A stretch of DNA of 64,000 nt from positions 1-64,000 of the forward strand of contig NZ_BLAE01000069.1 in assembly GCF_009687865.1 (NCBI RefSeq), given 5' to 3'. A program made the translations under genes and the position numbers. The notes below the pieces were generated by a model that ran no database searches, was not told the DNA's origin, and saw only the letters and a list, made by a program, of their open reading frames with translations. Origin of the DNA: Acrocarpospora macrocephala (GTDB lineage Bacteria > Actinomycetota > Actinomycetes > Streptosporangiales > Streptosporangiaceae). Below, piece after piece: positions 34,085 to 43,900 of the stretch (position 1 is the stretch's first letter; every line of letters starts with the position of its first letter).

Positions 34085-34831
34085 ATGCCGGATTTCAAGC
34101 TGCTGGGCCCGACCGAGGTGCTGGACGGCGACGGCCATTCTCACACCCCCGGTGGCCCCAAGCTCCGGCAGGTGCTGGCGCTGCTGGCGCTCAATGCGGG
34201 AAAAGTCGTCAGCGTCGACGTCTTCGTCACGGAATTGTGGGGCGAGGTCGCCAAGAAGGCCGAGATAAAGACGCTGCAGACGCATATCTACCATCTGCGC
34301 CAGGTGCTGGCCGGCGGCATCGTCGCCACCCAGGCGCCCGGCTACGCGCTGCGGGTCGATCCGCACCGGGTCGACGCCCTGGTCTTTCCCCGCCTGGTCG
34401 ACCGGGCCGCCGAGCACCAGCAGGTGGGCGACCACCGGGCCGCCGAGCTGGTCCTCCGCGACGCGCTGGCCATGTGGACCGGGCCGGCGCTGGCCGATGT
34501 GCGGCTCGGGCCGGCGCTCGCGCCGTACGCGACGGCCCTGCACGAGCGGCGGCTGCGCGCGCAGGAGATGCACATGGACGCCAGGATCAGCCTGGGCCTG
34601 CACGGCGAGGTCATCGAGGAGCTGCGCATGCTGGTCGCCGCCCATCCACTCAACGAGAACTTCCACGCCCAGCTCATCACCGCGCTCAGCCACACCGGCC
34701 GGCGCACCGACGCGCGGCACGCCTACGAAGGGCTGCGCGCGCTCCTGCACGCCGAACTCGGCGTCGGGCCGTCATTCGCCATCCCCGATCCGCACGTCAG
34801 GAGCCATCCAGGAAAGGAAATCCGACGATGA
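34085..34831 (+). CDS. SARP-family transcriptional activator
   Basis: This 248-residue SARP has an N-terminal winged helix (FKLLGPTEVLD, IKTLQTHIYHLRQVL) and a BTAD (about residues 95-240, AALVLRDALAMW-like segment, AYEGLRALLHAELGVGPS). Its length is standard for small pathway activators. It heads an operon with the LeuA-like gene (4-base overlap) and the LAL regulator. TAGGGAA lies upstream of the ATG. Confidence 0.92.
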   Translation: MPDFKLLGPTEVLDGDGHSHTPGGPKLRQVLALLALNAGKVVSVDVFVTELWGEVAKKAEIKTLQTHIYHLRQVLAGGIVATQAPGYALRVDPHRVDALVFPRLVDRAAEHQQVGDHRAAELVLRDALAMWTGPALADVRLGPALAPYATALHERRLRAQEMHMDARISLGLHGEVIEELRMLVAAHPLNENFHAQLITALSHTGRRTDARHAYEGLRALLHAELGVGPSFAIPDPHVRSHPGKEIRR

Positions 34832-36567
34832 AGGGTGTCGAGCGTTATTCCGGATTCACCCCCCTAGCTCTGACCGACCGCACCTGGCCGGGAAACCGCA
34901 TCACCGCGGCGCCGCGCTGGCTCTCCACCGACCTCAGGGACGGCAACCAGTCGCTCGCCGATCCGATGACACCCGAGCGGAAACTCCTGATGTTCGACCT
35001 TCTGGTCGGGATCGGCTACAAGGAGATCGAGGTCGGTTTCCCGGTGGCCAGCCGGAGCGACCACGACTTCGTCCGGATGCTGATCGAAGGCGACCGCATC
35101 CCGGACGACGTCCGGATCACCGTGCTCACCCAGGCCCGCGAGGACCAGATCCGGCGCACCGTCGAGTCCGTGCGCGGCACGAGCCGGGCGCTCGTGCACA
35201 TCTACAACGCGACCTCCCCCCTGTTCCGCCGCACCGTGTTCAACCTGGACCGGGCGGGCGTGCGGGACCTCGCCGTCCAGGGCACCCGGACGATGCTGGA
35301 CCACGCCGAGCGGGTGCTGCGCGACTGCGACCTGGCCTTCCAGTACTCCCCCGAGCTGTTCAACGAGACCGAGGCGGACTTCGCCCTCGAGGTGTGCGAG
35401 GCCGTCATGGACGTCTGGCAGCCCGAGCGCGGGCGCGGCATCATCCTCAACTTCCCGACGACGGTCGAGCGGTCGCTCCCGAACGTCTTCGCCGACCAGA
35501 TCGAGTGGCTGCACCGCAACCTGTCCAGGCGCGAGCACGTCTGCCTGTCGGTGCACCCGCACAACGACCGGGGCACCGGGGTCGCCGCCGCCGAACTGGC
35601 CCTGCTGGCCGGCGCCGAGCGGATCGAAGGCTGCCTGTTCGGCAACGGCGAGCGCGCCGGCAACGTCTGCCTGGTCACGCTCGCGATGAACCTGTACAGC
35701 CACGGCGTCGACCCCGGCATCGACTTCTCCGACATCAACGCGGTCCGGCGCACGGTCGAGCGGTGCACCGGACTGCCGGTCCATCCGCGCCACCCCTACG
35801 GCGGCGATCTCGTCTACACCGCGTTCTCCGGGTCGCACCAGGACGCCATCAAGAAGGGCTTCGACGCGCTCGAAAGGCAGGCCGCCGAGACCGGCGTGCG
35901 CCCGGACGCGCTGCCGTGGCAGGTGCCGTACCTGCCGGTGGATCCCAAGAACGTGGGCCGCACGTACGAGGCGGTGGTCCGGGTGAACGGGCAGTCCGGC
36001 AAGGGTGGCGTGGCGTACATCATGAGCGCCTGGCACGGCCTGAACCTGCCGCGCGGTCTGCAGGCCGACCTGTCCGCGCGGGTGCAGCGGCAGGCGGACG
36101 CGGGCGGCGGCGAGCTGAGCCCGAGCCGGATCGGCGCGCTGTTCGCCGAGGAGTACCTCTACCACGGCGACCCGTCCGACCCGCTCCAGGTGGGCCGCGA
36201 ACCGCTCGCGACGGCCCTGCACGTGGACGGCGGGTTCGACGTCAGCGGCGATCAGGCCGACGCGTTCCGCACCCTCGGCTCGGTGCTGAGCCCGTGGGGC
36301 ATCCAGGTCGGCGTCGTGCACCGGACCGGGCGGCCGCTGGACCACGCGGATCTCACCCCGAACCAGGCGGTCCGGTCGGGCGACGAGACCGTGATCTACG
36401 CCGAGTGCCGCAGCGGCGGAGCCGTCGCCTGGGGCGCGGGCATCGACAGGGACATCGCGGCGGCGGCCTTCTCCGCCGTCCGCGCGGCGGCCGACCGGCT
36501 CGCCCGCGACGGTCATCTGGACGGCGGCGAACCCGCCTCCCACCGGCTAGCCGCTGCCGGGCACTAA
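34828..36567 (+). CDS. 2-isopropylmalate synthase homologue (LeuA-like)
   Basis: This 579-residue DRE-TIM metallolyase has LSTDLRDGNQSLADPM at the active site, VHPHNDRGTGVAAAELALLAGA and GCLFGNGERAGNV, then a C-terminal LeuA-type regulatory domain (VNGQSGKGGVAYIM). It condenses acetyl-CoA with a 2-keto acid, 2-ketoisovalerate in leucine synthesis. Its position between two cluster regulators, coupled to the SARP by ATGA overlap, and the absence of leuB/C/D suggest a pathway role: supply of a branched or elongated keto acid, or an insensitive copy keeping leucine flux open. Orthology to the housekeeping enzyme cannot be excluded. Confidence 0.88.
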   Translation: MKGVERYSGFTPLALTDRTWPGNRITAAPRWLSTDLRDGNQSLADPMTPERKLLMFDLLVGIGYKEIEVGFPVASRSDHDFVRMLIEGDRIPDDVRITVLTQAREDQIRRTVESVRGTSRALVHIYNATSPLFRRTVFNLDRAGVRDLAVQGTRTMLDHAERVLRDCDLAFQYSPELFNETEADFALEVCEAVMDVWQPERGRGIILNFPTTVERSLPNVFADQIEWLHRNLSRREHVCLSVHPHNDRGTGVAAAELALLAGAERIEGCLFGNGERAGNVCLVTLAMNLYSHGVDPGIDFSDINAVRRTVERCTGLPVHPRHPYGGDLVYTAFSGSHQDAIKKGFDALERQAAETGVRPDALPWQVPYLPVDPKNVGRTYEAVVRVNGQSGKGGVAYIMSAWHGLNLPRGLQADLSARVQRQADAGGGELSPSRIGALFAEEYLYHGDPSDPLQVGREPLATALHVDGGFDVSGDQADAFRTLGSVLSPWGIQVGVVHRTGRPLDHADLTPNQAVRSGDETVIYAECRSGGAVAWGAGIDRDIAAAAFSAVRAAADRLARDGHLDGGEPASHRLAAAGH

Positions 36568-36579
36568 GGAGGAAAGACG

Positions 36580-39279
36580 GTGGACGACAGACGTGAGGGT
36601 ATGGCGACCCTGCGGGCGCTGCTGGCCGAGGCGGTCGCGGGCAAGGGCAGGATCGCGATGGTCACCGGCGCGGTGGCGACCGGCAAGAGCGAGCTGCTGT
36701 ACGCGATCGCCGAGCGCGCCTTCGACCTGGGCGCGCTGCACCTGACGGCCACCGGTTCACCGGCTGAGAGCGGGCTGCCGCTGGGCGTGCTGTCCCAGCT
36801 CCTGCACCACGCGCCGCTGCTGGACCAGCAGCGGGTCACCACGCTCAGCCTGCTGGACGAGGGCGTCCGCTCGCAGCTGTCCAGGGACCCGGCGGCCACC
36901 GAGTCGATCGAGCACGTGGACGTGCAGATCGTGGACGCCCTCTGCACGGTCCTGCTGGAACTGGCCGAACGCTGCCCGCTGGTGATCGCGGTCGACGACG
37001 TGCACCACGCCGACCGCGCCTCCCAGCTGTGCCTGGCCTACCTGGCCAGGCGGGTCAAGTTCGCCAACGTCATGCTCGTGCTCAGCGCCGCGGAACACAG
37101 CCCCCACCTGCGCACCCTCTTCCACACCGAGATACTCAGGCAGCCGCACTGCCGGCCGGTACGGCTCACGCACCTGTCCCGCGACGGCGTCGACGCCCGG
37201 CTCGGCGAGGACGCCGCCCGCCGGTTCGGCGCGGTCGTGCACGCGCTGAGCGGCGGCAACCGGCTGCTCGTCGACGCCCTGCTGGAGGACCTCCAGACCA
37301 CCGGCGCCCCCGGCGACCGCTACGGCGAAGCGGTTCTCGCGTGCGTGCGCAGGCTCGGACCGTACGTCCAGGAGACGGCCCAGGGCCTGGCGGTGCTGGG
37401 CGAGCCCGGCTCGATCGGCCGCCTGCTCGGCCGCGGCGAGAGCGAAGCCGCCGTCGCCAAGTCGCTGCAGGCGCTGGCCGGGGCCGGGCTGCTGGCCGAC
37501 GGCCGGTTCCGGCACGAGGCGGCGCGCTCGGCCGTGCTGGCGGAACTGGACGCCGCCGACCGCATCCACCTGCACCGCCGCGCCGCCGAACTGGCCCACC
37601 GCGACGGCGCGACGGCCGATGTCGTGGCCGGCCACCTCCTGCACGCCAGCCACGCGGGCGACCCGTGGGCGCTGTCGGCCCTGGAGGAGGCGGCCAGGCT
37701 CGAGTTGCGCGACAACGGCGTGGAATCCGCCATCGAGTACCTCAAGCTGGCCTGGCGCACCTGCGACGACGAGCGCCGCCGGGCCAGAATCGCCACCACG
37801 CTGGTCCGGGCCGAATGGCGGATCAACCCCAGCACCCCCGTCGGCCACCTGGCCGGACTGACCGACGCCCTGCACAAGGGCCACCTCGGCGGCGGCGACA
37901 CCGTCATCCTGGCCAAGGCACTGCTCTGGCACGGCCACACCCAGGACGCCATGGACGTCCTGGGCCGCCTGCGCGAGCTCGGCGAACCCGACCGGGAGAC
38001 CGCGGCCGAACTCGCCGCCGCCCGCCCGTGGTTCCGCGCCCTCTACCCGTCGTTCCTGCCGCACCTGCCGGAGGTCGGCGCCGTCGTGTCCTCCTTTGGC
38101 GTCGGCCGCCGGATCCAGTCGGCCGGAGCGCTCGCCGACGTGCTCACCCACGGTCCGCGCGAGGAGACCATGGCCACCGCCGAGCACATCCTGCGCGGCT
38201 GCCGCCTGGATGAGATGACCATGGACACGGTCGAGACGGCGCTGCTGGCCCTCACCTACACCGACCGCCCCGGCCGCGCCGCCCCCTGGTGCGACGCCTT
38301 CATCGCCGAGGCCGAAACCCGCCGCGCCCCCAGCCGCCAGGCCCGCCTGGCGGCCATCCGCGCCGAGATCGGCCTCCGGGGAGGCGACTTGGCCGCGGCG
38401 GCCGCGGACGCGCGGCACGCCTTGGAGATCATCCCGGCGGGGAGCTGGGGGGTGGCCGTGGGCGGACCGCTGGGCACCCTGCTGCTGGCCGGGGCCGCGA
38501 TGGGCCGACTGGACGATTGCCTGGCCGAGTTCAACCTGCCCATTCCCGACGCCATGCTGGAGACTCGGTTCGGCTTGCAGTACCTGCGGGGCAAGGGCCG
38601 TTTCAACCTGATGGCCGGCCAGCCCGATCAGGCCCTGCGAGACTTCTTGCTGTGCGGCGAGCTGATGACCCGGTGGGAGCTGGACGTCCCCAGCTTCATC
38701 GCGTGGCGCTTGGACGCCGCCGAAGCGCTGATCGCGTTACGGAACAACGATGAGGCCCGGCGGCTGGTGAACGAGCAGCTCTCCCGGTGCGGGCGCCAGT
38801 CCCAGCGGGTGCGGGGTTCGGCGTTACGCTTGCTGGCCGCCGTCAGCGAGGTTCGCCACCGGCCGATGCTCCTGCGGCAGGCCGCCGATCTGCTCCAGGC
38901 GGGGGGCGATCGGTACGAGTACGCCCGGTTGCTGTTCGACCTCACCGAGGCCTATCACGCCACGGGCGAATATCGCCGGGCCGGGATGCTCGGGCAGCGC
39001 GCCCGCGCCCTGGCCAAGGAGTGCCACGCCGAGTCGCTGCGCCGGGCGCTGCCCCGGATGGATCGGGATGATCCTGCCGGCGTTCCGGTGCTGCTCAGCG
39101 ACGCCGAACGCCGGGTGGCGGAGCTTGCCGCCGAGGGGTATACGAACCGGGAGATCTCCGCGCGGCTGTTCATCACGGTCAGCACGGTCGAGCAGCATAT
39201 GACCCGCGTGTTCCGCAAGCTGAAGGTGTCCCGCCGGACGGAGTTGCCGGAGAGCCTCGGGCATGACGCGCGAACTTAG
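36580..39279 (+). CDS. LAL-family (LuxR) large ATP-binding regulator with two TTA codons
   Basis: This 899-residue regulator has the N-terminal ATPase Walker A TGAVATGKSE and Walker B VIAVDDVHHAD, a long TPR-like middle and a C-terminal LuxR HTH (LSDAERRVAELAAEGYTNREIS, STVEQHMTRVFRKL). The GTG start follows AAGGAGGAAA. Codons 720 (38737) and 749 (38824) are TTA, which needs the bldA tRNA in filamentous actinomycetes, so production is probably tied to development. Codon use in the last 900 bases is slightly less GC-rich than upstream. It overlaps the convergent carboxylase gene by four bases. Confidence 0.93.
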   Translation: MDDRREGMATLRALLAEAVAGKGRIAMVTGAVATGKSELLYAIAERAFDLGALHLTATGSPAESGLPLGVLSQLLHHAPLLDQQRVTTLSLLDEGVRSQLSRDPAATESIEHVDVQIVDALCTVLLELAERCPLVIAVDDVHHADRASQLCLAYLARRVKFANVMLVLSAAEHSPHLRTLFHTEILRQPHCRPVRLTHLSRDGVDARLGEDAARRFGAVVHALSGGNRLLVDALLEDLQTTGAPGDRYGEAVLACVRRLGPYVQETAQGLAVLGEPGSIGRLLGRGESEAAVAKSLQALAGAGLLADGRFRHEAARSAVLAELDAADRIHLHRRAAELAHRDGATADVVAGHLLHASHAGDPWALSALEEAARLELRDNGVESAIEYLKLAWRTCDDERRRARIATTLVRAEWRINPSTPVGHLAGLTDALHKGHLGGGDTVILAKALLWHGHTQDAMDVLGRLRELGEPDRETAAELAAARPWFRALYPSFLPHLPEVGAVVSSFGVGRRIQSAGALADVLTHGPREETMATAEHILRGCRLDEMTMDTVETALLALTYTDRPGRAAPWCDAFIAEAETRRAPSRQARLAAIRAEIGLRGGDLAAAAADARHALEIIPAGSWGVAVGGPLGTLLLAGAAMGRLDDCLAEFNLPIPDAMLETRFGLQYLRGKGRFNLMAGQPDQALRDFLLCGELMTRWELDVPSFIAWRLDAAEALIALRNNDEARRLVNEQLSRCGRQSQRVRGSALRLLAAVSEVRHRPMLLRQAADLLQAGGDRYEYARLLFDLTEAYHATGEYRRAGMLGQRARALAKECHAESLRRALPRMDRDDPAGVPVLLSDAERRVAELAAEGYTNREISARLFITVSTVEQHMTRVFRKLKVSRRTELPESLGHDART

Positions 39280-40682
39280 AGCGGAATGTTGTTGTGTCGT
39301 CCTCGTGCGTAGGGGGCTTGGTCGAGAGCCTCGGCCAGGCGGAATCGGGTGGAGTCGGGGGAAATGACCTCGTCGACGACGCCGAGCGCGAGTGCGCGTT
39401 GGACGCCGCCGGAGACGCGGAGGTGCTCCTCGGTGAGGTGTGCCTTCAGGGCGGCGCGCTCGTCGTCAGGGGCGGCGGCCAGGGCCTTGCGGTGCAGAAT
39501 GCCGACGGCGGATTCGGCGCCCATGACCGCGACTTCGGCGTCCGGCCAGGCGAAGACCGCGGTGGCGCCGAGGGAGCGGGAGTTCATCGCGATGTACGCG
39601 CCGCCATACGACTTGCGGGTGATCAGGGTGACCCGGGGGACGACCGATTCGGCGAAGGCGTGCAAGAGTTTCGCGCCGCGACGGACGACACCGTCCCATT
39701 CCTGGGCGATGCCGGGCAGATAGCCGGGTACGTCGACTAGCACCACCAAGGGCACGCCGAGCGAGTCGCACATCCGTACAAACCGGGAGGCCTTTTCGGC
39801 GGAGAGGGTGTCCAGGCAGCCGCCCTTGCGGATCGGGTTGTTGGCCAGCACGCCCACCGAGCGCCCGCCGAGGCGGCCGAGGCCGACCAGGATGTTGGCG
39901 GCCCAGCGGGGCTGGAGCTCCTGGAATCCTTCGTCGACGATCGCGTGCACGAGCGGGCGGACGTCGTACGCGCGGCGCGGCGAGTCGGGCAGGAACGCGG
40001 CCAGGTCGCGGCGTTCGGACAGCGCGCCGAGGTCGAAACCGCCGGGCCGGGTGAAGATGCCGGTGAGGCGGCGGGCCTGCTGGTACGCCTCATCCTCGCC
40101 GCCGACGACCATGTGGGCGACGCCGGATTTGGGGCCGTGCGCCTCGGGGCCGCCGAGGCCGGCCATGTCGATGCGCTCGCCGGTGACGCTGCGGACGATC
40201 TCGGGGCCGGTGATGAAGATCCGCGCGTCCTCGGCCATGATCACGATGTCGGTGAGGGCGGGCCCGTACGCGGCGGCTCCAGCGGCGGGGCCAAGGACGA
40301 CCGAGATCTGCGGGATCACGCCGGAAACCCTGGTCATCGCGGCGAACATGCGGCCCACGCCGTGCATCGACTCGACGCCGTCCGCCAGGCGCGCGCCGCC
40401 CGAGTGCCACAGGCCGATCACCGGGCAGCCGAGACGTTCGGCCGCGCCGATGGCCTCCACGATGTGCTCCGCACCGGCCGCCCCAAGCGCGCCGCCCATC
40501 CGGGTCGCGTCGGTGCAGTACGCGACGACAGGCGAGCCGTCCACCCGCCCGCAGACGGCCTGGACGCCGCTGTCATCGTCCGCGTGCAAGGGCACCGGCG
40601 AGTCGGGGTCAAGCAACCGGCCCAGCCGGACCTCTGGGGCCCGGTGGTCCATCTCGATTTCGACGATCGGCATGGCAGTCAT
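39276..40682 (-). CDS. Acyl-CoA carboxylase beta (carboxyltransferase) subunit
   Basis: This 468-residue biotin-dependent carboxyltransferase has CPVIGLWHSGGARLADGVESM, LGPAAGAAAYGPALTDIVIM, LVVLVDVPGYLPGIAQEWDG and SYGGAYIAMNSRSLGATAVFAWPDAEVAVMG. It is about 50 residues shorter at the N-terminus than typical PccB/AccD proteins. No biotin-carrying alpha subunit is nearby, so it must use one encoded elsewhere. It would make malonyl- or methylmalonyl-CoA for the PKSs. ATG 40682 was chosen; ATG 40673 is the alternative. Confidence 0.9.
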   Translation of the reverse strand: MTAMPIVEIEMDHRAPEVRLGRLLDPDSPVPLHADDDSGVQAVCGRVDGSPVVAYCTDATRMGGALGAAGAEHIVEAIGAAERLGCPVIGLWHSGGARLADGVESMHGVGRMFAAMTRVSGVIPQISVVLGPAAGAAAYGPALTDIVIMAEDARIFITGPEIVRSVTGERIDMAGLGGPEAHGPKSGVAHMVVGGEDEAYQQARRLTGIFTRPGGFDLGALSERRDLAAFLPDSPRRAYDVRPLVHAIVDEGFQELQPRWAANILVGLGRLGGRSVGVLANNPIRKGGCLDTLSAEKASRFVRMCDSLGVPLVVLVDVPGYLPGIAQEWDGVVRRGAKLLHAFAESVVPRVTLITRKSYGGAYIAMNSRSLGATAVFAWPDAEVAVMGAESAVGILHRKALAAAPDDERAALKAHLTEEHLRVSGGVQRALALGVVDEVISPDSTRFRLAEALDQAPYARGRHNNIPL

Positions 40683-40917
40683 TCGCGAATCCCAACAGCT
40701 CGGCGATATCGCCGAATGTGCCAAGCCGCGCCCGCGGCGGCCAACCCCTATTTTCCCCTATCCCTATTTCCAGCCCGTACGGCCCGGCCCGGCAGGCCGG
40801 TGACCCGCGAAAACACGGCAATGGCAACTTGTGACCGGCACTTCTCCTGATTGACCGCCATCTCACATTCCCGTTTTCTCGTCGTGATCACGATGATCGC
40901 AACGATGGAGGAATCCC
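40683..40917. promoter_or_regulatory. Divergent region with repeated CCCCTATTTT elements; right border of the cluster
   Basis: Bases 40743-40772 contain CCCCTATTTT, CCCCTAT and CCCTATTTCC one after another, similar in composition to elements at 1.3, 30.1 and 34.0 kb. The region lies between the carboxylase and the GH92 gene, where biosynthetic content ends. GGAGG at 40906-40911 is the ribosome site for the mannosidase. Confidence 0.4.
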
Positions 40918-43900
40918 TTGTCCATATGGTCAGCACCGATGGTCGCCACCCTCCTGGCGGCCATGGCATTGCCAGCAGGCGCGGTGCACGATCCCGTGCC
41001 GACCCCGGTCACCGACGTGGCCGCATTGGTCAACCCCTTCCTCGGCACCAAAGCGGGCGCCGCGGACTTCGGGCACGGCGGCGGCGCGGGAATGAACTTC
41101 CCCGGCGCGGTCGTGCCGTTCGGAATGATGCAGTGGAGCCCCGACACGATGGAGAACGCCGGGGGCGGCTACGCGTGGGAGGACAACCGCCTGCGCGGTT
41201 TCTCGATGACACACATCTCCGGGCCGGGTTGCACCGGCGCGCAGGATTTCCCCGTGATCCCGATCTCCGGAAAGATCGGCCGGTCGCCCGCGACGCACGG
41301 CGCCGATTACATTCAGACGTTCAAGCATGAGAATGAGAAGGCCTCCCCCGGCTTCTACAGCTCGGTTCTCGACACCGGCATCAAGACCGAGCTGTCGGCG
41401 AGCACGCGCGGCGGCGTGGGCCGGTTCACCTTCCCGGCCGGCAAGCCGGGCACGCTCCTGCTGAACACCAGCGGCTCGGTCAACGGCGTGGACGACGGCG
41501 AGACCAGGATCAGCGGCAACACGGTGACCGGCTGGGTGCAGACGGGCGGCTTCTGCGGCCCGCCGATGCGGTACAAGGTGTACTTCCACGCCACGTTCGA
41601 CCAGCCGATCCTCGGTTACGGCACCTGGAAGGACGGCACCGTCACGCCGGGGGCCGCGACCGTGCGGAACGCCTCCGAGGCGAAGGTCGCCAACGCCGAG
41701 GTGGTCACCGCGGGCGACATCACGGTGAACGGGCCCGGCTCGGGGGCGTACCTGGAGTTCGATCCCGCCCGGCCGGTCCAGATGCGGGTGGGTCTGTCCT
41801 ACGTGAGCCTGGCCGGCGCGAAGAACAACCTGGCCGCCGAGATCGGCCAGGACGGGGTGGATCAGGTCGCCGCGAAAGCGCGGGCCACCTGGAACACCCG
41901 GCTGGGACAGGTGAAGATCGGCGGCGGCACCACCGAGCAACGGCGCACCTTCTACAGCAACCTCTACCACGCGCTGCTCCAGCCGTACGTGTTCGAGGAC
42001 GTGGATGGCACCTACACCGGCATGAACGGCCAGCCGTACAAGGTGGCGCCCGGAAAGCACCACTACGCGACCTTCTCCGGCTGGGACATCTACCGCAGCG
42101 AGGTACAACTCCTCGCCCTGCTCGCGCCCGATGTGGCGAGTGACATCGCCCAGTCGATGTACGACAACGCGCAATCGGTGGGGAATGTCTGGGACCGCTG
42201 GTCACACCAGAACGCGATCACCGGCGTCATGGTGGGCGATCCGTTCCACTCGATCCTGTCCAGCATGTACGCCTTCGGCGCGCGCGGTTTCGACGCCCCC
42301 GCGGCGCTGGACGCGATGGCCAAGGCAGCCCGCAGGGTCGGCCCGCAGGACATCGGCCACCCGCTGCTCGGCTACGACGAGCGCCCCGGCAACGCCGACT
42401 TCATGGCCAAGGGCTACGTCCCGATGGACCCGTCGACCACCCTGGAGTACGGCGTCGCCGACTTCGGCATCGCCCAGCTGGCCGCCCGCCTGGGCAACAC
42501 CGCGCTGGCGAGCGAGTTCATGAAACGGTCGCAGTCCTGGCAGAGCACCTACAACCCGGCGAACACCTGGATCCAGCCGAAGATGGCCGACGGCGCGTTC
42601 CGGTCGCCGTTCGACCCGGCCTCGATGAACTCCTACATCGAGGGCAACGGCGCGCAATACCACTGGCTGGTGCCGCACAACGTGCGCGGCCTGTTCGACT
42701 CGATGGGCGGCAACGCGGCGGCGATCTCCCGCCTGGACAACTTCTTCAAGGTCCTCAACGCGGGCCCGAACCAGCCGTACGCCTACCTCGGCAACGAGCC
42801 GTCGGCGGCCACGCCGTGGCTGTACGCGTGGGCCGGCCAGCCGTACAAAACCCAGGATCTGGTACGGCGAGTCCAGAAGGAACTCTTCACCTCAGCCCCG
42901 GACGGACTGGTCGGAAACGACGACCTCGGCGCGATGGGCTCCTGGTACGTCTGGTCCGCGATCGGCCTGTTCCCGGCGATCCCCGGCCGGGCCGAACTGC
43001 TGGTCAACACGCCCCTGTTCGACTCGATCACGATCAAGCGCCCCGCCGGCGACCTGATCATCAACGCACCGGGTTCGGCCAACCGGTACGTACGGACGCT
43101 GAAGGTCAACGGCGTGGCCACGACGAAGGCGTGGCTGCCGGAGACGATCGCCCAGCGCGGCGGCAAGCTGGACTTCACCACCGCGACCACCCCGAACACT
43201 GCGTTCGGTTCGGCCCCCGCGGACGCACCGCCCGCGTTCAACGAAGGCGCGAAGCCGCTGCTGCTCGGCCTGAACCCCGGCAGCGGCCCAGTCGAGCCAG
43301 GCAAGACGTTCGAGACCACGATCACGGCACGGTCGACCGGAAGCGTCGGAGGGTCGGTGCGCTGGGAGGCGAAGCCGCCGCCCGGCATCTCGGTCACCCC
43401 GATCAGCGGCACCCTCTACCCCACCTCCGGCGGCGGCGCGGCTTCGCAGAAGATCACGGTGACCGTACCCGCGAACACCCCACTCGGCATGGTCAGCATC
43501 CCGATCCTCGGATCCGGCCAGATCAACGCCGGCATCCGGCTGAACGTGGCCAAGCCCGGCACCCCCGCCTGGCACCACAACAACGCCAGCATCGGCGACG
43601 ACACCAAGCCCGGCAGCGCCAACGTCGACGGCGCCAACTTCAGCTACTCCGCCCAGGCCCTCAGCGCGGTCGGCCTCACCCCCGGCGCGACAATCAACTG
43701 GAACGGCTTCACCTTCACCTGGCCAAACCGCAACCCCGGCGAATGGGACGACATCCAGCCCGGCACCAAACCCCTGGACGTCACGGCCCCCACCGGCGCC
43801 ACCAAGATCGCCTTCCTCGGCTCCGGCACCGGCGGCTACCCCGAGGTAGACGCGACAATCACCTACACCGACGGCACCACAACCACCACGAAACTCGGCA

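Noticed and set aside
39276-40682. Complete acyl-CoA carboxylase operon
   Set aside because: Only the beta subunit is present. No biotin carboxylase/carrier subunit or epsilon subunit is adjacent.
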